Positions 44,192 through 51,892 of a DNA stretch of 64,000 nucleotides are shown here, one piece after another. Position numbers and translations under genes: made by a program. The stretch comes from Burkholderia sp. GTDB taxonomy: Bacteria; Pseudomonadota; Gammaproteobacteria; Burkholderiales; Burkholderiaceae. Where the stretch lies: positions 186,001-250,000 of the forward strand of contig JAIRVP010000048.1 of NCBI GenBank assembly GCA_031253835.1. The letters run 5' to 3'. The notes under the pieces were generated by a model, which made no database searches, was not told the DNA's origin, and saw nothing but the letters and a program-made list of their open reading frames with translations. The first letter of the stretch is position 1. Every line of letters starts with the position of its first letter.

Positions 44192-45243
44192 CGCATGGCC
44201 GGCACGGGTGCCGCGTCGCTGCGCACGGGCGCGACATGCCGCAGCGGCGAGCCGATCTGCCGTGCGCAGGCGACGAGGTCGGCATAGGCGGCCTCGATCG
44301 ACTCGAGCGTCGAATCGCCGCGTTCTTCCTTGCCGCGCGCACAGGCGCGCGCGAGCCGGAACTCCAGCACCATCGCTTCGGACGCGATGCGATCGCACGC
44401 GGCGCGGATCTCGGCGAACGGCCCGACGCAGCCGCTGGCCTGCAGCCAGCGCGCGTAATGGCCGAACAGTTCGAAATTCGCGCCGAGCTGCCGCACGGAA
44501 TTGAACGAGTACGCATGGAAGTGCTCGAGCGGCGCATCGGCAAGGGTGCGCGCGTCGGTCTGCAACTGCCGCCGGAAGGCGGCGATCGGATTGACGACGG
44601 GCAGGCGCCGCAGGTGACGCTGCAGCGCGGCGAGCGACGCGTCGCAGAGTGCGCGCTCGTCGAGCGGCGTAAAGCGCCGTTTCGCGCATTCGACGTACGG
44701 CGGCAGCGTCATCGGCGAACTGCCGCCGACGAGCCCGTTGTAGTCGAAGTCCTCGGCCACGTAGTAGCCGCTGTTGTGGAAATAGCCGATCTGGTGCTTC
44801 ACGCGGTCGATCGCGTCGATGCCGATCGTCGTCTTCGTGTGTTGCGTGCGGTAGCTGCTGCCGCGCGTGTCGGGCAGGAACCACGCGTCGACCTCGACGA
44901 TCATCAGGTGGCCGCGCGCGACCTGCGTCTCGATGTGCTGGTCGAGCGGCTCGTAGATCGAGTGTTCCTGCACGACGATCCCGTAGAGCCGCTCCAGTTC
45001 GTCGTGCGGAAACTTGAAGAACGTGAACTGGTCGCCCTCGAAATCGAGCGCGATCGTAAACGGCAGCGCCGCGTACGGATTCAGGCCCCACCAGCGGAGC
45101 ACCTCGAGCCACATGTCGACGTAGCAGTTGGTCTGCTTCCAGACCATCTCCTGACTGTGCAGCGGGTGCGGCCGGTAGTGGCGTGCGCGGTGGCGCACAT
45201 CCTCGAACGACGCGTCTTCGCCGTCGCGGGAAACGAACCTCAT
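44188..45243 (-). CDS. DUF1839 family protein of the carrier-protein operon
   Basis: A 351-residue soluble protein; ATG at 45243 overlaps the ligase stop (ATGA). It has the conserved front RPHPLHSQEMVWKQTNCYVD, the segment FEGDQFTFFKFPHDELERLY, and EVDAWFLPDTRGSSYRTQHT, typical of DUF1839. The Cys in QTNCYVD and the His and Asp residues suggest a peptidase-like or amino-acyl-transfer fold, but this is only inference. DUF1839 genes accompany amino acid:[carrier protein] ligases in other proteobacteria. It may release or transfer the aminoacyl group from the carrier. Confidence 0.85.
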   Translation of the reverse strand: MRFVSRDGEDASFEDVRHRARHYRPHPLHSQEMVWKQTNCYVDMWLEVLRWWGLNPYAALPFTIALDFEGDQFTFFKFPHDELERLYGIVVQEHSIYEPLDQHIETQVARGHLMIVEVDAWFLPDTRGSSYRTQHTKTTIGIDAIDRVKHQIGYFHNSGYYVAEDFDYNGLVGGSSPMTLPPYVECAKRRFTPLDERALCDASLAALQRHLRRLPVVNPIAAFRRQLQTDARTLADAPLEHFHAYSFNSVRQLGANFELFGHYARWLQASGCVGPFAEIRAACDRIASEAMVLEFRLARACARGKEERGDSTLESIEAAYADLVACARQIGSPLRHVAPVRSDAAPVPAMR

Positions 45244-46214
45244 CGCGTGCCCCACAGTACGTCGCGCACTTCTTGCGGCCAGGCATCGATGTCGAAGCCG
45301 TGATGGCGGAACAGCGCGAGCGTGAGCCGTTCGAGGCCGAAGCCGACGCAGCCCGTGTGCGCGACGTCGTCCGTCGCGGTGCGGATGTTCCACAGCAGGC
45401 CGAAATGGTCCATGTGGTAGTTGAAGCTCAGGCACGCGGTCTGGCGGCCGTCGTGCTCGATCGGGATCAGCAGCTCGAACTTCAGGTTCTGCTCGCGCTG
45501 GCTGTTCGCGACGATCTTGCCGCCGCGCCCGAAGAACGGATCGTTCGCGAGATCGATCGCATTCGGCAGGCGCAGCGCCTCGATCATCCGCGTCCCGCGC
45601 TCGATCCACGTTTCGCGGAACGCGACGATCTGTTCGGGCGTGCCGATCCGCACATACTCGCGCATCCGGAACAGCTGCATGCGCGTCGGATCGAGCGACG
45701 GCTCGTGCCGGAAGCAGTACGAGAACACGTCGACGATCCGGCCGTCGGCGGGCAGCGCGCCTGCGCGCGCGACGACCGGATAGACCGGGTAGCACGCGGC
45801 CGGCGTCATCACGACGTAGGTCGGCTTCTGGCTTTCGGTCCAGTCGTCGCCGCGATCGAGGCACTGCAGCACGCGCTGGTGCCGGTGTTCGTCGCCGCAG
45901 AACGCGTGCACGCTGCCGGCGAGCTGCGGGAAGCTCTTCATGTATTCGCTGCGCTCGAACTCGGGGCGGCTCATCGCCGGCGGGAAGCGCAGCACTTCGG
46001 CCTGCTGGTCGGCGCCGACGCGCGTGACGAACGCGTCGAGCGCTTCGACGACACGTTCGAATCGTTCGCTGCGGCCGAACAGGCCCTGGATGCCGGTCGA
46101 GACCAGCAGGCCCGCATCGATCAGTTCGTCGCGCAGCGGGTTGACGCCCGCGCGGTCGAGCGGCGCGTCGGCGGGAAGGGAGGCGGCGGAGGGCACGGCG
46201 AGGCGGTCGTTCAC
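45240..46214 (-). CDS. Amino acid:[carrier protein] ligase, class II synthetase-like
   Basis: A 324-residue protein; GTG at 46214 overlaps the dehydrogenase stop (GTGA). It has a class-II aminoacyl-tRNA synthetase catalytic core related to SerRS but no tRNA-binding arm. Motif 2 is RMQLFRMREYVRIGTPEQIV, and motif 3 is GFGLERL (291-297). AACYPVYP and HTGCVGFG provide Cys residues placed like the zinc ligands of these enzymes. The studied homologues activate glycine or alanine with ATP and load it on a small carrier protein, not on tRNA. The carrier here is the first gene of the operon (47404-47655). Confidence 0.9.
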   Translation of the reverse strand: MNDRLAVPSAASLPADAPLDRAGVNPLRDELIDAGLLVSTGIQGLFGRSERFERVVEALDAFVTRVGADQQAEVLRFPPAMSRPEFERSEYMKSFPQLAGSVHAFCGDEHRHQRVLQCLDRGDDWTESQKPTYVVMTPAACYPVYPVVARAGALPADGRIVDVFSYCFRHEPSLDPTRMQLFRMREYVRIGTPEQIVAFRETWIERGTRMIEALRLPNAIDLANDPFFGRGGKIVANSQREQNLKFELLIPIEHDGRQTACLSFNYHMDHFGLLWNIRTATDDVAHTGCVGFGLERLTLALFRHHGFDIDAWPQEVRDVLWGTR

Positions 46215-47407
46215 GTATGTTTCTCCAGCGTCGCGGGACGCAGCGCGAGCAGCAGGCTCGCAGTGTTGGCGGCAATGCGGTCGTTGCTGATCATCAGCGG
46301 CGCCGCGAGCAGGTCGCGAATGTGGCGGCCGATGCTGAACGGCGTGCCTTGCTTGTAGCCGGCCATCCCGCAAATCATCATCGCCTGGTGCGCGACTTCG
46401 AGCGCGGTCGTCGACACGTAGGTCTTCAGCGTGTTGATCTCGGCGGCCCGGGCCATGCCGGCCGACCACGAATGGGTCGACGCGTTCGCATGAAGGCGCA
46501 GCACGGCATCGACACGGGCCTGCATCGCCTGCATCAGCGCGAGCGATTCGGCGATGCGTCGTGCCGCGGGCGACGGCGCGCCGTCGGTCTGGCGCGCCTG
46601 TGCCCGGAAGAACTGGTGCGCGCGATGGAACGCGTCGCCGGCCACGCCGATCCATACCGCGGCCCACAGGATGTGCGAGACCGGCACCATCGTTTCTTCG
46701 GCGATCTTCGCGAACGGGACCGGCAGGCACTGGACGGTGGCGCCCTGCGCTTCGAGCACGAAGCCGTTGCTGCAGGTACCGCGCATCCCGAGCGTGTCCC
46801 ATTCGCCGCGGCGCGTGAGCGTATAGCCGTCGCGCAGCAGCGTGACGAGCACCTGCTCGGAAGCCGGCGCATCGGCGTCGCGTCGTGCGGTTGCGAGGAT
46901 GCCGTCCGCGTAGTCGCCGTACGAGATCGTCGGTGCGGACTTGTGCAGCCGGAACCCGCCGCCGTCGGTTTCGAGCGCGCACTGGCTCGCGCGCAGGTTG
47001 CCGCCGACGCCGTCTTCCGACGTGGCCGACGCGAGCAGCCACTGGTGGCGCACGAGCTGCTGCAGGAACAGCTTGTGCCAGCCCTGGTCGGCGGCATGGT
47101 CGACGATGCAGGCGACCTGGATCTGGTGCATCGCGAACACCGTCGCCGACGACGCGCAGGCGTGGCCGAGGATCGAGCAGGCCGACGCGATGTCTTCCAG
47201 CGACGCGCCCGCGCCGCCGAGATGGCTCGGCACCATCGCGCCGAGCAGCCGGCGCGCGCGCATCGCCTCGATCGCCTCGACGGGGCAGCGCGCGTCGCGA
47301 TCGACCGCATCCGCATGCTGCGCGGCGATCTGTGCGACGGCGTGCGCGGCCTCGTCGAGCCGATGCGATTCGCTGTCGGCCGCGAGTTCGGGAAGCAGCG
47401 CGCTCAT
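46211..47407 (-). CDS. Acyl-CoA dehydrogenase-like flavoprotein
   Basis: A 398-residue protein; ATG at 47407 overlaps the carrier-protein stop. The layout is an acyl-CoA dehydrogenase: N-terminal helices with GAMVPSHLGGAGASLEDIAS, a middle beta domain with TYTLTRRGEWDTLGMRGTCS-like features (GMRGTCSNGFVLEAQG), and a C-terminal helical domain with TLKTYVSTTALEVAHQAMMI. It should bind FAD and act on a thioester, here most likely the aminoacyl-carrier protein instead of an acyl-CoA. The catalytic Glu cannot be placed with certainty. Confidence 0.85.
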   Translation of the reverse strand: MSALLPELAADSESHRLDEAAHAVAQIAAQHADAVDRDARCPVEAIEAMRARRLLGAMVPSHLGGAGASLEDIASACSILGHACASSATVFAMHQIQVACIVDHAADQGWHKLFLQQLVRHQWLLASATSEDGVGGNLRASQCALETDGGGFRLHKSAPTISYGDYADGILATARRDADAPASEQVLVTLLRDGYTLTRRGEWDTLGMRGTCSNGFVLEAQGATVQCLPVPFAKIAEETMVPVSHILWAAVWIGVAGDAFHRAHQFFRAQARQTDGAPSPAARRIAESLALMQAMQARVDAVLRLHANASTHSWSAGMARAAEINTLKTYVSTTALEVAHQAMMICGMAGYKQGTPFSIGRHIRDLLAAPLMISNDRIAANTASLLLALRPATLEKHT

Positions 47408-47655
47408 GCGGAATGCTCGGTGCGTTGCAGTGTGGCGATCGTGTCCGCGAGTGCGTCGATGCTGCGGAACAGGTTGCGGTTCAGCATCTCGTCGGGAATC
47501 TCGATGTTGAACTGCTTCTCGATCGCGAGCATCAGCTGGATCGTGTCGAGCGAGGAGAGGCCCGCTTCGTAGAGGTCGTCCCCGTCGCCGATCGAATCGA
47601 TCGCGGCTTCGAGATGGGCGACGTGCTTGAGGATGGTTCTGATTTCGTTTTTCAC
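47404..47655 (-). CDS. Acyl/aminoacyl carrier protein
   Basis: An 83-residue carrier protein. Ser35 in AGLSSLDTIQ is the phosphopantetheine site; the usual GxDSL here is GLSSL, with Ser in place of Asp. The following helix LMLAIEKQFNIEIPDEMLNR fits the ACP fold. It heads the five-gene operon and is probably the substrate of the ligase encoded two genes downstream. Phosphopantetheinyl transferase is not in the window. Confidence 0.9.
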   Translation of the reverse strand: MKNEIRTILKHVAHLEAAIDSIGDGDDLYEAGLSSLDTIQLMLAIEKQFNIEIPDEMLNRNLFRSIDALADTIATLQRTEHSA

Positions 47656-47835
47656 GTGCTGCTCCGGCGTGCGTGGTGTCGTCCGCTCGGGCAGACGCGC
47701 GATGTGCGCTGACGTCCCCCCGGCAGTCCGGCATCAGTAGACCATTGGCAGGCACGGCGTTCTGTTCGCCACCCTACAAACCGCTGACCCGGCGTGCCCG
47801 CAGTGCCGAAGCACGGCGCCGGGCCGGCAGGTCGA

Positions 47836-48618
47836 TCACGCGCGCGATGCGGCCGGCACGCCCGAATCGGCGGAGAGAATGCGCTTCATTTCGTCGCGGA
47901 CGATCGCGCGGCAGCCGCACGACATCTTTTCGAGGCCGTCGAGATCGGCGAGCTCGATCGAGCTGCGGTATTGCCGGATCAGGCCGAGCTTCTGGATCTC
48001 GCCCGCGGCATCCGTGACGGTTTCGCGCCGCACGCCGAGCATCTGCGCCAGCATGCTGTGCGTCACCTGGATCTCGATGCTGCGCGTGCGGTCGTACGCG
48101 AGCAGGAACCATCTGCATAACTGATGTTTCAGCACGTGATGGCGGCTGCAGAACGTGATCTGCGACACCTGCGCCATCAGCAGCCGCACGCAGACGAACA
48201 CGAGATGGCGGATCACCGGCGACGCGTCGAACGCGGCGGCGAAGATGCGCCGGTCGAGCCGGTAGACGAAGCCGTCGCGGCAGGCCACCGCACGGCAGGG
48301 CATCCGGCCGCTGCCGCCGATCACGTCGTCGCAGACCACGCTCTCGCTGCCGATCTCCGCCACCTCCAGCGTCATGCCGCCGGACGACACGTACTGCAGC
48401 GAGATCGCCGTCGTGACGGGCAGGTACACCGCGGTGAGCATTTCACCGGGCTCGCACAGCACTTGCCCCGATTTCAGGTGGACGAGCTGAAGGTGGGGCG
48501 CCAGCGTGGCGAGTTCTTCGCGGTCGATGGCCGCTAGGAACCGGTTGGCATCGAAGCTGTGGGAAAGCTCGATCATGCCGTTCGCGTAGGCGACGGCGTC
48601 GTGGGCCTGGAGAGTCAC
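47836..48618 (-). CDS. Crp/Fnr-family transcriptional regulator (copy 1)
   Basis: A 260-residue regulator. I chose the GTG at 48618 because CGAGGA lies eight bases upstream; the ATG at 48576 is an alternative. It has an N-terminal cNMP-binding-like beta-roll (LVHLKSGQVLCEPGEMLTAV) and a C-terminal helix-turn-helix (SMLAQMLGVRRETVTDAAGE). The typical cAMP phosphate-binding RSA stretch is missing, so cAMP is unlikely to be the ligand. It is divergent from the BerA-like regulator and lies upstream of the carrier-protein operon, 180 bases away on the same strand. Confidence 0.88.
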   Translation of the reverse strand: MTLQAHDAVAYANGMIELSHSFDANRFLAAIDREELATLAPHLQLVHLKSGQVLCEPGEMLTAVYLPVTTAISLQYVSSGGMTLEVAEIGSESVVCDDVIGGSGRMPCRAVACRDGFVYRLDRRIFAAAFDASPVIRHLVFVCVRLLMAQVSQITFCSRHHVLKHQLCRWFLLAYDRTRSIEIQVTHSMLAQMLGVRRETVTDAAGEIQKLGLIRQYRSSIELADLDGLEKMSCGCRAIVRDEMKRILSADSGVPAASRA

Positions 48619-48747
48619 GGCACATCCTCGTAGGGTGGCGGTCGCGCGTCGTCGCGGCGGTCCCGGGGAAACGGGAATTAGCACGATCGTGCGGACTTGT
48701 GTTCATCGAAAATCGAATGACGATGCAGCGAAAAGGCTAGCACGCGA

Positions 48748-48761
48748 TTGAAATCGATCAA
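48748..48761. promoter_or_regulatory. FNR-box-like site
   Basis: TTGAAATCGATCAA differs by one base from TTGAT-N4-ATCAA. It lies 130 bases upstream of the copy 1 Crp/Fnr start. It may bind one of the two Crp/Fnr proteins here or a general FNR/ANR regulator. Confidence 0.4.
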
Positions 48762-49345
48762 TTGCACATTGCGTCATTTCACAAAGTTTGACGATTTTGG
48801 TCGAGCGCAAACGTCATGTGGATTTAATGATTCATTTTTGTCGAATTAATCGCCCGGAAACGGAATGCTGTCCGGATCGGACATTCTATGTGGATCGGGA
48901 GTCAATCGGATGGCGATGCGCATCGTGCGCGAAAATCATTGGGCGCACATTGGACATTATTTGACAAATAAACGATGGTCTCCTGAATGTTCATTGGAAT
49001 CAATGGGTTGTGTGCGATATGTGCGATGGATGACAGAGCGGGGAATGGGTGTGCAGATTCAAATTTGAGACAGTTTCAAACGAGCGTGTGAAGCGTGGCA
49101 GCGCTGGAAAGCGCGATCCGGAACATCACGGAAACAATTGAAAATCGGCTGTAAGTATATGAACGACAAGCCTCGCGGCCCCGATCCGTTGGTCCCGGTT
49201 CCATCCGTGTGAATTGGTCAGTCAAATCACTTGCCGTGTCCACCGCGGGAAGAGTGTCCGGAAATGAGACGTTTTTTATGGCGCGGGATCGAATATTCCG
49301 GCGATCTAAATCCGGTGTGATTCATATATTAAGGATGGGCGGGTA

Positions 49346-49363
49346 TTGGCACGTAAATCGCTT
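49346..49363 (+). promoter_or_regulatory. Sigma54 (RpoN) promoter upstream of berA-like gene
   Basis: TTGGCACGTAAATCGCTT matches TGGCACG-N4-TTGC with one mismatch (T to C) and the exact ten bases between GG (49348-49349) and GC (49360-49361). Predicted start is near 49373, giving a leader of about 166 bases to the ATG at 49539. It points at the Crp/Fnr copy 2 gene. Confidence 0.75.
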
Positions 49364-49538
49364 ATTCGGATTCGCGTGTCGAAACGGGACGGTCGACTCA
49401 ATCCGGCGATAACGAGCCGATGGCCGGTCGGAATCAGGGTTGCGGGCCGCAACCGCTGTCAACGTCCGGGCGCGCATCGCGATAACGAGTTCCGTGCTTG
49501 CGGCTGCAGGCGGCGCGGAGAATAAAAGGGATACAGAC

Positions 49539-50321
49539 ATGCTTCATCTTCACTCGAGCTACACGGCGAACGCCATCCTCGATGCCCTCCCGGAGGACAG
49601 CATCCGCACCATCGCTCCACATCTCGAACTGGTCCGGATCAAGGCCGGCATGCTCGACCGGGTCGGCGAGCCGATGCGCCATCTGTATTTTCCGACGACG
49701 GCAATGATGTCGGTGCAGCACCTGATGGAAGACGGTGCGATGGTCGAGGTGGCGGTGGTCGGCCGTGAAGGCGTGGTCGGCCTCGGGACGCTGGTCGGTG
49801 GCGTCGCGGCGTCGAGCCGGGTCGAGGTGCGCATCGGCGGGATGGCGTATCGCGTGCCGAGCTGCGTGATGCGTGCCGAATTCGAGCGATCGCCGGAGAC
49901 GTACCGGCTGCTGCTCAACTACTGCCAGGCGGCGATGGCGCAGATCTCGCGCAGCGCGCTGTGCAACCGGCATCACTCGGTCAGCGAGCAGTTGAGCCGC
50001 TGGCTGCTGCTCGCGCACGACCGGATCGACGGCGACGAGCTGGCCGTCACGCAGCAGACGATCGCGAACATGCTCGGCGTGCGGCGCGAAGGCGTGACGG
50101 AGGCGGCCGGCAACCTTCAGGAAGCCGGGCTGATCCGGCAGCGCCGCGGCCGCATCACGGTGCTCGACCGCGACGGTCTCGAGCATCACGCGTGCGAATG
50201 CTACGACCTGATTCGCGCCGACTATCGCCGGTTGCTCGGGGCGCGCGGAAATGCGAGGCCGGCGCCGGTGCGCCCGCGCATGCCGGAGGTGCGTTGCGGA
50301 TTCCCGGCGCATGGTGCGTAA
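49539..50321 (+). CDS. berA: Crp/Fnr-family regulator, BerA-like c-di-GMP effector
   Basis: A 260-residue regulator starting MLHLHSSYTANAILDALPED, with AAAAGG upstream. It has a cNMP-type beta-roll (VRIKAGMLDRVGEPMRHLYF), a dimer helix and a helix-turn-helix (QTIANMLGVRREGVTEAAGN). A sigma54 promoter lies upstream. In B. cenocepacia BerA (Bcam1349) binds c-di-GMP and activates the Bep exopolysaccharide genes, and its own gene is RpoN- and BerB-dependent. Context, the promoter and a BerB-like gene nearby support this name; alignment to Bcam1349 would settle it. The C-terminus has a basic, Pro-rich tail. Confidence 0.75.
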   Translation: MLHLHSSYTANAILDALPEDSIRTIAPHLELVRIKAGMLDRVGEPMRHLYFPTTAMMSVQHLMEDGAMVEVAVVGREGVVGLGTLVGGVAASSRVEVRIGGMAYRVPSCVMRAEFERSPETYRLLLNYCQAAMAQISRSALCNRHHSVSEQLSRWLLLAHDRIDGDELAVTQQTIANMLGVRREGVTEAAGNLQEAGLIRQRRGRITVLDRDGLEHHACECYDLIRADYRRLLGARGNARPAPVRPRMPEVRCGFPAHGA

Positions 50322-50323
50322 CG

Positions 50324-51739
50324 ATGCAGTCGATGTCCGGTGGAACGCATACCATGCGGCGTGCCGCGATCGCGGCGGTCGACGTCGTGCTCGTGCTGGC
50401 GGGGGGGCTGGCGGCGCAGGCCGCGTCCGGCCTGGCGTGGCGCGAGCTGTCCGATGCACAGCGCGGCGCGATCGCGCTGCTGTGCGTGCTGACGGTGGCG
50501 CTGCTGCCGCGCTACCTGCGCACGGTGCGCGGCGGCGTGGCGGTGCAGGGCGGGGCGCACGTGCTGACGCAGACGCTGGTGGCGGTCGTCGCTGCGAGCG
50601 TGCTGACGGTGGCCGCCACGATGTGGATCATGAATCGCGGCGGTACGGTCACGACACGCTGGATCGTGCACACGGTGCTGGCCGGCGATGCGGCGTTGTT
50701 GCTCGGCCGCGCCGCGCTGCTGGCGGTCGTGCTGACGCGCCACGACCCGCGTGCGCGGCAACGCCGTGTCGCGGTCGTCGGCGCAACGGCGTACGGGCGC
50801 GTGGCGGTCGAGCGGATGCAGCTCGCGCCGAACGGCCCCTTCGTGGCGGCGTGCGTGTTCGATGACGATGCACCGGCCGCCGCGGGCGGCATCGGCGGCG
50901 TGCCGGTGATCGACGACTGGAACGCGCTGCGCGACATGATCCGCAGCGGCGAGATCGACGAAGTGTGGCTCACGCTGCCGATGTCGCACGAATGGCGGAT
51001 CCAGCGCATCGTGCGCGAGCTGCGCGACGAATTCGTCGAGCTGCGGCTGTTGCCCGACGTGCGGCAGATGGCGGTCGTCGATCGCTCCGCGACCGACGTG
51101 CTCGGCATGCCGGCGATCAATCTCGCGACCACGCCGAGCGCCGCGCCGGAGCTGTGGGCGAAGTTCGCGTTCGACCGGCTGTTCGCGTTCGGCGTGCTGA
51201 TTCCGTTGCTGCCGCTGCTGTCGATGCTGGCGGTCGCGGTCAAGCTGTCGTCGCCGGGGCCCGTGCTGTTCAGGCAGCGCCGCAAGGGCGTCGACGGCCG
51301 CGAGTTCGACATTCTGAAGTTCCGGACGATGCGCGTGCATCGCGCGCAGCCGGGCGTCTTGCGGCAGGCGTCGCGCAACGATGCGCGCATCACGCGCGTC
51401 GGCGCCTTCCTGCGGCGCACGTCGCTCGACGAGCTGCCGCAGTTCTTCAACGTGCTGTTCGGGCAGATGTCGGTCGTCGGGCCGCGCCCGCACGCGATCG
51501 AGCACGACGACCTCTACCGGCAACTGATCGACTGCTACATGTACCGCTATCGCGTGCGTCCGGGCATCACCGGATGGGCACAGGTGAACGGCTATCGCGG
51601 CGAGACCCGCAAGGTCGAGGCGATGGCGGCCCGCGTGAAGTTCGATCTCTTCTACATGCAGAACTGGAGCTTCTGGTTCGACATGAAGATCATCCTGTTG
51701 ACGGTCGTGCGCGGCTTCATCGGGCGCAACGCTTTCTGA
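50324..51739 (+). CDS. Undecaprenyl-phosphate sugar-1-phosphate transferase (WbaP/WcaJ type)
   Basis: About 471 residues; ATG at 50324 follows the regulator stop by two bases, with alternatives at 50333 and 50354. Four or five N-terminal membrane spans are followed by a CoA-binding-like domain (RRVAVVGATAYGRVAVERMQ). The C-terminal catalytic part has LSSPGPVLFRQRRKGVDGRE, DILKFRTMRVHR, RTSLDELPQFFNVLFGQMSV and VGPRPHAIEHDD. It starts repeat-unit synthesis by moving a sugar phosphate, probably glucose-1-phosphate, to the lipid carrier. It appears to be in one operon with the regulator and the next transferase. Confidence 0.93.
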   Translation: MQSMSGGTHTMRRAAIAAVDVVLVLAGGLAAQAASGLAWRELSDAQRGAIALLCVLTVALLPRYLRTVRGGVAVQGGAHVLTQTLVAVVAASVLTVAATMWIMNRGGTVTTRWIVHTVLAGDAALLLGRAALLAVVLTRHDPRARQRRVAVVGATAYGRVAVERMQLAPNGPFVAACVFDDDAPAAAGGIGGVPVIDDWNALRDMIRSGEIDEVWLTLPMSHEWRIQRIVRELRDEFVELRLLPDVRQMAVVDRSATDVLGMPAINLATTPSAAPELWAKFAFDRLFAFGVLIPLLPLLSMLAVAVKLSSPGPVLFRQRRKGVDGREFDILKFRTMRVHRAQPGVLRQASRNDARITRVGAFLRRTSLDELPQFFNVLFGQMSVVGPRPHAIEHDDLYRQLIDCYMYRYRVRPGITGWAQVNGYRGETRKVEAMAARVKFDLFYMQNWSFWFDMKIILLTVVRGFIGRNAF

Positions 51740-51892
51740 GGATGGCGAATCGTTCGGAAAGCCATGCGTTGTGCGGTCGAACGTACCGACCGGAAAGACG
51801 ACGGCGGACACACTGACGGCACAGCAGCATTCCGCTTAGCGGAGTGTCCGGCGGCGCGTCGTCGCGTCGCAGCCATCGGAACAGTCACGATC

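Larger units (their letters stand above)
48619..49538. other. 920-base AT-rich divergent regulatory region
   Basis: No convincing gene. It separates two divergent Crp/Fnr genes and is AT-richer than its surroundings. It holds an FNR-box-like site (48748-48761), a sigma54 promoter (49346-49363), and short dyads: CATTG-GAAT-CAATG (48992-49005) and TCAAATTTGA (49059-49068), either of which could bind an enhancer protein. Confidence 0.6.

Noticed and set aside
41705..45286. A single 1193-codon minus-strand frame
   Set aside because: Only the part below 44191 reads as GH2. The upstream part is an out-of-frame shadow of DUF1839, whose stop overlaps a GTG start.
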